DNA from: an uncultured Lachnospiraceae bacterium
GTDB taxonomy: Bacteria; Bacillota; Clostridia; Lachnospirales; Lachnospiraceae
Length of the DNA: 12,800 bases
Reading direction: 5' to 3'
Assembly: GCA_947178465.1 (NCBI GenBank)
Contig: CAMWYL010000046.1
Location: forward strand, 1 to 12,800
Below are positions 1-6,821 of this stretch, in pieces (the first letter of the stretch is position 1; each line of letters opens with the position of its first letter). The notes beneath the pieces were generated by a model, which searched no databases, was not told the origin of the DNA, and saw only the letters and a program-made list of their open reading frames with translations. Position numbers and translations under genes: made by a program.

Positions 1-210
1 CAGCAGGATCAGCAGCATGGAGCACCAGCTTGCGGCCGTCTCCTTGTCAATGCCAAACCTGTCCCCTGCCATACTCACGATGAACTGACCGATGCAGCAG
101 ATGACTCCTCCCATAACAAAGGCCTTCGCCATCTGCAGCGGCAGATTGGTCTTTGGCGAATTTTTCTCCACGTAATCCTGATATTCCTTGATTTTCTGTT
201 GTGATGCCAT
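1..210 (-). CDS. spoVAC: Stage V sporulation protein AC, N-terminal part (runs off the window)
   Basis: Seventy codons are visible, starting at the ATG at 210 (complement) and running off the left edge. The start has a good ribosome site (GGAAAGGAGC) about 8 bases upstream. The N terminus carries the family's cytoplasmic YQDYV...SPK segment followed by a first membrane helix containing GGVICCIGQF, which matches SpoVAC as I know it. SpoVAC is an integral inner-membrane protein of the forespore; in Bacillus it behaves as a mechanosensitive channel component that moves Ca-dipicolinate during spore formation and germination. It follows spoVAB by 27 bases in the same direction, so it belongs to the same operon. 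The C-terminal half and any spoVAD/spoVAE lie outside the window. Confidence 0.93.
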   Translation of the reverse strand, partial: MASQQKIKEYQDYVEKNSPKTNLPLQMAKAFVMGGVICCIGQFIVSMAGDRFGIDKETAASWCSMLLILL

Positions 211-237
211 TGTTTTCTGCTCCTTTCCCATACCATG

Positions 238-708
238 CTATTCTATCAACGTGAAAAATCCCATCATAAAATATATCAGCGAACCGACAACCTTTCCGAG
301 TGCCACCGAGAGCACCACAATACTCAATCCCTTTTTCAGCTTGACGCGCCGCGCGAAAATCGGAATACCGTCAAGCACCTCCGCAAGCGCAATCGACAGG
401 CATCCGACAAAGATGCCGGCAAAGATACCTATCAGTATCAATAGGCCGCTCAAAACGGGTCCCTTTACTGACACTCCTGTCATAAGCCGACCGATAGAGC
501 CCTTAATCGGAAATACACTCAGCGCTCCCGCCAAAATAGAGCCGAACACGATACATTCCTCATAAAAAATCTCACATCTCGCCGTGTTGGTTCTCCCCGC
601 AAACCGCGGCACCAGTCCCACCACAAAAAGTACGGTAAACACGCCTGCCGATACCATCATGCCCGAGCTGATTCCCGTGATCCAGATAAACAGCGTTTTT
701 AAAATCAT
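238..708 (-). CDS. spoVAB: Stage V sporulation protein AB
   Basis: This 156-residue, strongly hydrophobic protein has about four to five predicted membrane helices, near the usual SpoVAB length. Recognisable segments are YEECIVFGSILAGALSVFPI (about 48-67), then a cytoplasmic stretch AEVLDGIPIFARRVKLKKG near 109-127, then ALGKVVGSLIYF near the C terminus. SpoVAB is one of the membrane proteins of the SpoVA complex, which takes up dipicolinic acid from the mother cell into the forespore; its individual role is not well defined. The ATG overlaps the spoVAA stop codon as ATGA (705-708), which indicates translational coupling. The ribosome site, GAAGAGGA, lies inside the end of spoVAA. Confidence 0.92.
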   Translation of the reverse strand: MILKTLFIWITGISSGMMVSAGVFTVLFVVGLVPRFAGRTNTARCEIFYEECIVFGSILAGALSVFPIKGSIGRLMTGVSVKGPVLSGLLILIGIFAGIFVGCLSIALAEVLDGIPIFARRVKLKKGLSIVVLSVALGKVVGSLIYFMMGFFTLIE

Positions 709-1364
709 TTCGACACATCCTCTTCTATTTTCTGTCTGTCCGCCATTTCCACGATTGCCTGATTTACGTCGCGCTCATAATTGCGCATCTCTACCTCCAG
801 CGGTGTCGGGTCCGTGGTCAGTTTCCTTCCGCCTATGTGATTATAGAAAATAATGATTCCCGCTGCCAATCCGATACTGTAGGAGATTTCCAGAGATGTA
901 TAGCCGTCTGACGCTGTTCCCGTAACCAGCTCATAAATTCTTCCAAGCACATCCGAAATCCCGATATCGTTGTGAAATGCCATAATCGTAAAGCCGGATC
1001 CGAAGAAACAGATCAGTGCGACAAACGCAATCTTAAAGATTTCTACAATGCCCTCTTTCTGGCCGGGCTTATCCTTCTCCAGGGAGGCTTTCTCGATAAT
1101 AATGTCTGTCTCTCCGATGCTCTCCACCGTTATTCCCTGACACAGATTTGTCAGCAGCTCAATCACCTTGAGCATGCTGATGACAACGCGTGCCGGCTGT
1201 CCTTTTTTGAAGCGGTGTATCTTCAAGGCATTTGCCTTCGCCTGAACCACCTCATCCTCACAGTAAATGCTTGCCACGTCGCAAAGCTCTACGTCCTCCT
1301 TGTCCACCGCCACATTCTGTTTTGCCATAATGTACAATGTTGTATTTGCCACAAAAATAACCAT
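705..1364 (-). CDS. spoVAA: Stage V sporulation protein AA
   Basis: Product of up to 219 residues. The N-terminal half is a soluble domain (TLYIMAKQNVAV...DVASIYC pattern). It is followed by a membrane helix near 125-148 and a second near 170-188. The C-terminal cytoplasmic tail holds the family motif DPTPLEVEMRNYE. SpoVAA is the first protein of the SpoVA dipicolinate-transport complex in the forespore membrane, and its operon is SigG-dependent in Bacillus. The start is uncertain: the ATG at 1364 follows GGAAAGG by only about one base, while the in-frame GTG at 1352 sits about 13 bases away; an in-frame TAG just upstream rules out a longer protein. The ATG lies inside a 13-bp inverted repeat. 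Many Clostridium species lack spoVAA and spoVAB, so having both is informative about lineage. Confidence 0.92.
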   Translation of the reverse strand: MVIFVANTTLYIMAKQNVAVDKEDVELCDVASIYCEDEVVQAKANALKIHRFKKGQPARVVISMLKVIELLTNLCQGITVESIGETDIIIEKASLEKDKPGQKEGIVEIFKIAFVALICFFGSGFTIMAFHNDIGISDVLGRIYELVTGTASDGYTSLEISYSIGLAAGIIIFYNHIGGRKLTTDPTPLEVEMRNYERDVNQAIVEMADRQKIEEDVSK

Positions 1365-1401
1365 GCCTTTCCGCTATACTGAAATATACATGGTTATTTT
1401 T
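1353..1401. repeat. 13-bp inverted repeat around the spoVAA start
   Basis: AAAAATAACCATG at 1353-1365 is perfectly repeated in inverted form at 1389-1401, with a 23-base spacer. In the minus-strand transcript the second arm contains the ATG at 1364, and the ribosome-binding site GGAAAGG lies in the loop. It could be a translational control hairpin or a palindromic protein site. It does not look like a terminator, because the stem is AT-rich and its 3' arm is the gene start. Confidence 0.75.
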
Positions 1402-1442
1402 CGCAGCTATTCTTTTTCTTATTCAAAATTCATTTTCAAACT

Positions 1443-2918
1443 TTATTCTTTTATAAGCCTGATTGTGGCAGACGCCGCACCGCTCAGACCGTGAATATGG
1501 CGCTTATCCCTGCGGAATGCTTCGAGATAATCCCAGACCTCGCCCGTTATCCGCTCGCCCGGCCAGACCACCGGAATCCCCGGCGGATATGGCGCGATCA
1601 TCTGTGCGGATATTCTGCCCGCGGCATCCCTCCACGCGATATCACAGGTTTCAGAGAAGTATGCCTCCCGTGGGGTCATACACTGCTCTGGGAGCGCAGG
1701 AAGCCTCATGGGAGCATATCCAAGTCTGTCCTTCCGCGAATCCTCCCAAGGACGGACCTGGCAAATCCGCCGACAGGCAGCTGTCAGGCGGTTCATATCC
1801 AACTCTGTATTGGCGTAGGTCACAATTGCCAACACATTCTCATAATCCGCAAGCTCCACGTTTACCGCGTCCGTCTCCAGCAGCTGCTTCTCCAACGCAT
1901 AGCCGGTCATTCCCAGCTCCTTTGCCGAGATAACCAGCCGCGTGCCATCCACGCCCGCAATTCCTGACACTTGTGTCACTTCTTCACCCATGCAGCGCAG
2001 CCCCGGAATTTCCCGAAGCGCACTGCGTGCACTGTCCGCCAACAGCAGCGCCCGCTCCATCATCTGCGCCCCGTTCATGGCAAGCTCATACCGTGCGCAG
2101 TCCAGCGAGGTCATCAACAGATAATTCGGGCTGGTGCTCTGTACGAGCTGCAGGTTCTCCATGACCCGTGCGAGACACTCCTCCCTGATACCGTGCGATT
2201 TGATATGCAGTACGGAGCTCTGCGTCAGCGCACCAGTCACCTTATGCATACTCTGAACGCACATATCCGCACCCGCCGCAAGCGCTCCCATCGGCAGCCG
2301 CTCGTGAAAATACATATGCCCGCCATGCGCCTCATCGACCAGCAGCAGTGCATTGTGCGCATGACAGATTTCCGCAATCCGAGCCAAATCGGACGCAACG
2401 CCGTAATAGTCGGGACTTACCAGAAACAACGCCTTCGCATTCGGATGTTCCATAAAAGCACACCGCACCACTTCCGGTGTGATTCCCCCTTGGATTCCCC
2501 ACTCCTCCAAAACCTCGGGCATCACATGGACCGGCCTTGCCCCCGACAAGACCAGCCCCATCATCGCCGACTTGTGGGCATTGCGGGCAATCAGGATTTC
2601 CTCCCCCTCCGACGCCGCGCTCAGCATCATCGCCTCATTCCCACAGGTGGTCCCGTTGACAAGAAAGAAGCTCCTGTCCGCCCCGTAGAGCGCTGCCAAC
2701 AGCGTCTCTGCCTCCAGAATTGCCCCCTCCGGACTGTGCAGGTCGTCCGTATACGGCGTCTCCGTCACGTCATACGCAAAGATTTCCGTTCCTACCCGAT
2801 TGGTCCAGCGGGTGCTTATTCCCCTGTCCAGACGGTGCCCCGGTATTCTGAAATATGCCGGATTGGTATCAATAAAGCTGCTGATTGCGTCAAGCAGCGG
2901 CGTGCTGTTCTGATTCAT
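1443..2918 (-). CDS. PLP-dependent Orn/Lys/Arg decarboxylase family protein
   Basis: Fold-type I PLP decarboxylase of the compact Gram-positive type (491 residues). Visible landmarks, numbered from the chosen start: PGH at 26-28, NGTT at 88-91 for phosphate binding, H115 (RNAHKS) placed to stack on the cofactor, D195 and H198 in VDEAHGG, and the Schiff-base lysine K226 in SMHK. The C-terminal part has the family's APYPPGIPVVWPGE segment at 442-455. The family includes arginine decarboxylase SpeA of Bacillus (first step of polyamine synthesis via agmatine) and lysine decarboxylases; the substrate cannot be read from sequence, so I give no gene symbol. The start at 2918 is preferred because GGAGG lies 5 bases upstream; the frame remains open to 3035, but that stretch covers the promoter. 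It diverges from the PHP gene and precedes spoVAA by 78 bases with no clear terminator between. Confidence 0.92.
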   Translation of the reverse strand: MNQNSTPLLDAISSFIDTNPAYFRIPGHRLDRGISTRWTNRVGTEIFAYDVTETPYTDDLHSPEGAILEAETLLAALYGADRSFFLVNGTTCGNEAMMLSAASEGEEILIARNAHKSAMMGLVLSGARPVHVMPEVLEEWGIQGGITPEVVRCAFMEHPNAKALFLVSPDYYGVASDLARIAEICHAHNALLLVDEAHGGHMYFHERLPMGALAAGADMCVQSMHKVTGALTQSSVLHIKSHGIREECLARVMENLQLVQSTSPNYLLMTSLDCARYELAMNGAQMMERALLLADSARSALREIPGLRCMGEEVTQVSGIAGVDGTRLVISAKELGMTGYALEKQLLETDAVNVELADYENVLAIVTYANTELDMNRLTAACRRICQVRPWEDSRKDRLGYAPMRLPALPEQCMTPREAYFSETCDIAWRDAAGRISAQMIAPYPPGIPVVWPGERITGEVWDYLEAFRRDKRHIHGLSGAASATIRLIKE

Positions 2919-2956
2919 CATTTCCTCCGTCTCTTTTACTCCGCAATAATGTAACA

Positions 2957-2962
2957 AGTATA
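2957..2962 (-). promoter_or_regulatory. Probable -10 box for the decarboxylase gene
   Basis: On the minus strand TATACT lies about 40 bases upstream of the chosen start codon at 2918, a suitable distance. The -35 region at the standard 17-base spacing is poor. The palindrome at 2968-2987 falls in the spacer and -35 region, so a bound protein there would be expected to affect this promoter. Read from sequence only. Confidence 0.45.
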
Positions 2963-2967
2963 ACACA

Positions 2968-2987
2968 TTATCACGGTTTTGTGATAA
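2968..2987. promoter_or_regulatory. Operator-like palindrome between divergent genes
   Basis: TTATCAC and GTGATAA form a perfect 7-bp inverted repeat around a 6-base centre (GGTTTT). It sits between the two divergent start codons and overlaps candidate promoter elements for both. The right half-site recurs inverted further on: GTTTTGTGAT (2976-2985) is matched by ATCACAAAAC (3012-3021), just before the PHP ribosome site. The spacing and symmetry suggest a dimeric transcription factor, identity unknown. Confidence 0.5.
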
Positions 2988-2990
2988 AAT
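2982..2990 (+). promoter_or_regulatory. Probable extended -10 promoter for the PHP gene
   Basis: TGATAAAAT reads as an extended -10 (TG-N-TAAAAT) 43 bases upstream of the start codon at 3034. No good -35 is seen at 17 bases, which is tolerated in extended -10 promoters. It overlaps the right arm of the palindrome at 2968-2987. Confidence 0.4.
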
Positions 2991-3033
2991 AAAGCTGCAT
3001 AAAACGATAACATCACAAAACGGAGGGACGAGC

Positions 3034-3828
3034 ATGTCATACCTTTACGAAACACATCTTCATACGACTGCCGCCAGCGCGTGCGCACGAAGTGCCGGGG
3101 CGGATTACATATCCTTTTATAAGGAGCTGGGTTACACCGGCATCATCGTCACCGACCACTTCTTTAACGGCAACTGCAGCATCCCCAAAAATCTCCCCTG
3201 GGAGGAGCGCGTCGATTTGTTCTGCCGCGGCTATGAGGACGCTAAGATGGAGGGCGACAGGCAGGGCTTACAGGTATTCTTCGCATGGGAAGCACGGTTT
3301 AACGGGGACGAATTTCTTGTCTATGGATTGGACAAAAAATGGCTTCTGGAACACCCCGATATGATGGAATGGGACCACATCACACATCACGAAAAAATCC
3401 GCGCGGAGGGCGGTCTGGTCGTACAGGCGCATCCCTTCCGGGAACGCGGATATCTGTCCGAGGTCTATGTCCACCCATATCAGTGCGATGCCTTTGAGGT
3501 CGCCAACGCCGGAAATCCGCACGAGCAGAACCGCATGGCCTACCGCTACGCGAAGGAGCATGGCATCCTTATGACCGCAGGCTCCGACATTCATCAAGTG
3601 GGGCACACCGACAACGGGCGCATTTACGGAATGGAATTTGACGAACCGCTCCGGAGCATCGGAGACTATGTCAGGCACATAAAAAGCGGTACAGGATATG
3701 CACTCCATGTACCGCCCCGGGATATCGAATGGGTTTCGGGAACCACAAACCATCTTCCCGTATTTATTTTTGACAAAGAGAACCGTCCCCGGCCCACAAA
3801 CAGCACAGAGCAGATATTCACGCTCTGA
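3034..3828 (+). CDS. PHP-domain metal-dependent phosphoesterase
   Basis: A 264-residue protein made almost wholly of a PHP domain. The metal-binding motifs are all present in order: H8 and H10 in ETHLHT, D41-H42 in VTDHF, E86 in WEARF, H133 in QAHPFR, and D185/H187 in GSDIH. PHP proteins hydrolyse phosphate esters (histidinol phosphate, nucleotides) using two or three metal ions in the cytoplasm. Without the polymerase or other domains this resembles stand-alone PHP hydrolases; the substrate is not predictable from sequence. The start follows CGGAGGGA with about 5-6 bases of spacing. It is the only plus-strand gene here, is divergent from the decarboxylase gene, and converges on trkH with a 24-base gap. 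Confidence 0.9.
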   Translation: MSYLYETHLHTTAASACARSAGADYISFYKELGYTGIIVTDHFFNGNCSIPKNLPWEERVDLFCRGYEDAKMEGDRQGLQVFFAWEARFNGDEFLVYGLDKKWLLEHPDMMEWDHITHHEKIRAEGGLVVQAHPFRERGYLSEVYVHPYQCDAFEVANAGNPHEQNRMAYRYAKEHGILMTAGSDIHQVGHTDNGRIYGMEFDEPLRSIGDYVRHIKSGTGYALHVPPRDIEWVSGTTNHLPVFIFDKENRPRPTNSTEQIFTL

Positions 3829-3842
3829 TTGTGCCTGTTTAC
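3795..3842. terminator. Possible two-way terminator between PHP gene and trkH
   Basis: GCAC-AGAGC (3803-3811) pairs with GCTCT (3822-3826) and GTGC (3831-3834), the second arm being interrupted by a GATT bulge. It is followed on the plus strand by CTGTTT and on the minus strand by TGTTTGT. The stem overlaps the last codons of the PHP gene. The U-tracts are short, so it is a weak candidate, but it is the only hairpin serving these convergent genes. Confidence 0.35.
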
Positions 3843-3852
3843 GGCCGGCACA

Positions 3853-5307
3853 TTAATGGCGGAACCATGTACTCTTGGTAAACAAAATCAGAATCGGGAA
3901 AATCTCCAGCCTTCCCGCGAGCATGTCCAAAATCAGCACCAGCTTGGAAAATCCGCTGAAACCGCCGTAATTGCACACGGGACCCACGGCCTCCAAGCCG
4001 GGTCCTATATTGTTAAAGCAGGAAAGCACCGCCGTAAAATTCGTCGTCACGGAAAATTTGTCGATGGAAACCAATATGAAGCTGAAAAACAGGATAATCA
4101 CGTAAGCCGACAAATACGCATTGGTATTTTCAAGGACATTCTCCTCCATCATACGTCCGTTTACCCGCACGACCTGCACCTTCTGCGGGGATAAAATCTT
4201 CCTTACATTCCGCCGCAGGCTCTTTAATATCAGCAAAACCCTCGCACACTTAAAGCCGCCGCCGGTACTGCCGGCACTCGCACCGATTACCATCAGCCCC
4301 AAAAGGATTGCCTTGGAAAATCCCGGCCACAAATCGAAATCCGTGGTCGCATATCCCGTCGTCGTCACAATACTCGCCACCTGAAACGCCACATGACGGA
4401 CCGTTTCCTCAACTGTCGCATAAAACCCTCTCAGATTGATGCAGATAAGCAGAATGCTGCCCGCTACCACACCAAGATAAAGCCGAAGCTCCTCATCCTG
4501 AAACACGCTTTTTACCTGCCGAATCAGAAGCATGTAATAACAGCTGAAATTGACACCGAACAAAAGCATAAATACAGTACAGACATTCTGGATATACGGG
4601 CTGTAGCCCGCCATACTGTCATTCTTGATGCCAAAGCCGCCTGTGCCTGCGGTGCCAAGTGCCGTACATACCGCATCAAACAGCGGCATACGGCCGATCA
4701 GTAAAAATACGATATTGAGTATCGTCAGGAGAATGTACATTAAATACAGGATTTCCGCCGTCTGCTTCATCTTCGGCACAAGCTTCCCCACCTTAGGGCC
4801 CGGGCTTTCCGCGCGCAAAATATGCATGGTAAAGCCGGTATTTTTGGCCCCCGCCGAACTGATGGCAAGCACAAACACCAGCACACCCATTCCGCCCAGC
4901 CAATGCGTAAAGCTCCGCCAATACAGCATTCCCTTTGACAGACTCTCCACCTCAGGCAGGATAGAAGCTCCCGTCGTGGTAAATCCGGATACGGTTTCAA
5001 ACAGCGCGTCCAAATAGCTCGGAATCTCCCTTGACAAATAAAAGGGCAGCGCTCCCAGAATACTCATCACAATCCAGCTGATTCCTACACATACCAGTCC
5101 TTCCCGTGCACGGAAGTTCTTTTTGCTCTTTCTGCTGATTCCCAAAAGCGCCAGCGCAATCACCAATGTCGCACACACGCTCAGCATAAAGCCTCTGCAT
5201 GATTCTCTCTCCTGCAGGAACAGGCTTATCAGCATCGCAGGAACCATAAATACAGCCTCTACCAGCAGAATATATCCGATAAACCTTCCCATCATCTTAT
5301 AATTCAT
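3853..5307 (-). CDS. trkH: TrkH-family potassium channel subunit
   Basis: A 484-residue integral membrane protein of the TrkH/KtrB superfamily. Four pore-loop filter segments are visible: TTTGA at 110-114, TAGTGG at 219-224, TTTG at 315-318 and NIGPG at 433-437, each between hydrophobic helices. GSTGGGFK at 346-353 follows the third repeat, in the intramembrane-gate region. It forms the K+-conducting subunit in the cytoplasmic membrane, opened by the nucleotide-binding ring protein encoded just upstream. It starts 14 bases after the trkA stop, with AAGGAAGAAG as ribosome site, so the two genes form one operon. Its length matches TrkH better than the shorter KtrB. The ion preference (K+ over Na+) is from family knowledge. 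Confidence 0.95.
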   Translation of the reverse strand: MNYKMMGRFIGYILLVEAVFMVPAMLISLFLQERESCRGFMLSVCATLVIALALLGISRKSKKNFRAREGLVCVGISWIVMSILGALPFYLSREIPSYLDALFETVSGFTTTGASILPEVESLSKGMLYWRSFTHWLGGMGVLVFVLAISSAGAKNTGFTMHILRAESPGPKVGKLVPKMKQTAEILYLMYILLTILNIVFLLIGRMPLFDAVCTALGTAGTGGFGIKNDSMAGYSPYIQNVCTVFMLLFGVNFSCYYMLLIRQVKSVFQDEELRLYLGVVAGSILLICINLRGFYATVEETVRHVAFQVASIVTTTGYATTDFDLWPGFSKAILLGLMVIGASAGSTGGGFKCARVLLILKSLRRNVRKILSPQKVQVVRVNGRMMEENVLENTNAYLSAYVIILFFSFILVSIDKFSVTTNFTAVLSCFNNIGPGLEAVGPVCNYGGFSGFSKLVLILDMLAGRLEIFPILILFTKSTWFRH

Positions 5308-5321
5308 ATGTCTTCTTCCTT

Positions 5322-6683
5322 CTAATTCTCAAAAATATCATTCAACTGATAAATAGCCTTTCCGGCAGTGGAAACGATAATGACTGTATCACCTTTTTCA
5401 AAGCTTGAATCACCGTTCGGTATCTGAAGCCGCACTCCGTTACTGATACATACGATCAACACGTTCTTTTTTATTTTTAATTCTTTTAAGGGTCTGCCAC
5501 AGTATTTCGTCCCCTCATCCACCAGAAATTCCATCGCCTCAACCTGTCCGTCCGCAATCAGGTGAACCGCAAGGGCGGCACCCGTCTGATTCTTCATGGC
5601 ACGCACAAATCTCACAATCGTATTGCAGCAAAGCTCCTTCGGACTTATAATACTTCCCAAATCCAGCGAATCAAGCATGGTATTGTTCTCCAGCCTGCCC
5701 AGCTTCGTAATAACCTGCGGAACCCCGCAGCTCGAACCGTACAGGGATATGATCATATTTAACTCGTCCACCCCTGTCAGCGTCACAAGCGCATCACAAT
5801 CAGATATCCCTTCATCGTCCAACAGAAATTCCCTTGACGCATCGCCGTTGACTATGGACGCCCCGGGTAACAGATTGGCAAGATTCCGGCAGCGCTCATA
5901 GTCCTGCTCAATAATCTGTACGCTGATACCATTCTTCAGCAGCAGCTGTGCCAGATAATAGCTCAACCTTCCGCCACCGCAGATAATGACTCTTTTGGCC
6001 TTATGTGTGATAATGCCAAGCTGCTTCAAAAGCTGGGTAAGCGTATTGGTGGATGCCGTGACAAACAGCCTGTCACCCTCTCGCAGCACAAAATTGCCAT
6101 CCGGTGCGATTGCCTTGCCGTTTCGAAGCACCGCACACACCAATATCTTGCACTTTACAACGTTTGGCAGATCATTTAACGCAACATTACACAGTTTATG
6201 CTCCGCATCTACGCGAAGCTCCACAATTTCCACTCGCCCTTTGGCAAAGGTATCCCGCTTCAAAAATCCCGGATACTTTATCAGCCGCTCTATTTCCATC
6301 GCCGCGCGTCTTTCCGGATTCACCATCATGGAAAGCGCGAACAGTTCTCTCATTTTATAAATCTGCTCCGTATACTCCGGATTGCGTATTCTGGCAATCG
6401 TGTGTATATCAGGATTCATACCATGCGCGGTCATACAGCACAAAAGATTGACCTCATCCGCATTGGTCACCGCAATCAGAAGGTTCGCCTCCCGCACACC
6501 GGCCTGATCCAACACCTCCATGGAAGCGCAATTCCCCTGAACCGACATCACATCATATTTCTCTTCACTTACCTCAAGCACCTTGTGGTTTGCATCAATG
6601 AGAGTCAGGTCATATCCCTCCGCCGAAAGCTGTCTGGTAAGCATCACTCCCACTTTTCCGTTTCCTGCAATGATTATTTTCAA
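5322..6683 (-). CDS. trkA: Trk potassium uptake regulatory protein TrkA
   Basis: A 453-residue protein with two tandem RCK units, as in full-length TrkA. The first NAD-binding Rossmann domain begins at residue 1 with KIIIAGNGKVG (glycines 7, 9, 12) and D30 at the end of strand two; its RCK_C part is about 143-223. The second unit begins with RVIICGGGR near 231-239 and E259; its RCK_C part is about 373-453. The protein forms the cytoplasmic ring that gates TrkH in response to nucleotides. I place the start at the TTG at 6683, giving the typical MKIIIAG beginning with GGGGAGG about 9 bases upstream; an ATG at 6722 would add 13 residues that run through that ribosome site. trkH follows after 14 bases. 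The promoter at 6728-6755 is its own. Confidence 0.95.
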   Translation of the reverse strand: MKIIIAGNGKVGVMLTRQLSAEGYDLTLIDANHKVLEVSEEKYDVMSVQGNCASMEVLDQAGVREANLLIAVTNADEVNLLCCMTAHGMNPDIHTIARIRNPEYTEQIYKMRELFALSMMVNPERRAAMEIERLIKYPGFLKRDTFAKGRVEIVELRVDAEHKLCNVALNDLPNVVKCKILVCAVLRNGKAIAPDGNFVLREGDRLFVTASTNTLTQLLKQLGIITHKAKRVIICGGGRLSYYLAQLLLKNGISVQIIEQDYERCRNLANLLPGASIVNGDASREFLLDDEGISDCDALVTLTGVDELNMIISLYGSSCGVPQVITKLGRLENNTMLDSLDLGSIISPKELCCNTIVRFVRAMKNQTGAALAVHLIADGQVEAMEFLVDEGTKYCGRPLKELKIKKNVLIVCISNGVRLQIPNGDSSFEKGDTVIIVSTAGKAIYQLNDIFEN

Positions 6684-6727
6684 AACCCTTTCCTCCCCTT
6701 CGAACAGTTTTGCGCAACTCAAGGTAT

Positions 6728-6755
6728 ATTATAACAGATACTTTCCAAAAAACAA
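6728..6755 (-). promoter_or_regulatory. SigA-type promoter of trkA-trkH
   Basis: On the minus strand TGT-TATAAT is a consensus -10 (TATAAT at 6733-6728) with an extended TG. TTGTTT at 6755-6750 lies 16 bases upstream as the -35. The -10 ends about 45 bases before the TTG start. The -35 is part of a 13-base tandem duplication. Confidence 0.7.
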
Positions 6756-6772
6756 CGCCAAAAAACAACGCC
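6747..6772. repeat. Perfect 13-base tandem repeat over the trkA -35 box
   Basis: AAAAAACAACGCC at 6747-6759 is repeated exactly at 6760-6772. Each copy carries one TTGTTT on the minus strand, so the -35 hexamer is duplicated 13 bases apart, although only the proximal one has workable spacing to the -10. It also separates the promoter from the upstream terminator. Confidence 0.9.
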
Positions 6773-6773
6773 G

Positions 6774-6800
6774 AAAAAGGACTCCACTCAGTGAAGTCCT
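6774..6800 (-). terminator. Rho-independent terminator of the DUF6033-like gene
   Basis: On the minus strand AGGACT-T-CAC and GTG-G-AGTCCT form a hairpin with one internal mismatch and a 3-base loop, followed directly by TTTTT. It lies 22 bases after the stop codon at 6822 and just upstream of the trkA promoter, so it separates the two transcription units. Confidence 0.8.
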
Positions 6801-6821
6801 CTTTCAGCATTCATTGATTTC

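Noticed and set aside
1389..1442. SigG promoter for spoVAA (GAATA ... CATGTATA on the minus strand)
   Set aside because: The -35-like GAATA lies 15 bases from a CAT whose following bases do not fit CATNNTA; in this AT-rich gap such a match is likely by chance.
1971..2954. Long open frame on the plus strand (327 codons) opposite the decarboxylase gene
   Set aside because: It is antisense to a gene with clear catalytic motifs, is unusually rich in His, Arg, Pro and Gln, has no ribosome site and shows no recognisable domain.
2919..3035. N-terminal extension of the decarboxylase to 3035
   Set aside because: The extension would encode the shared promoter region, has no ribosome site, and would reach into the PHP start; GGAGG sits right before the ATG at 2918.
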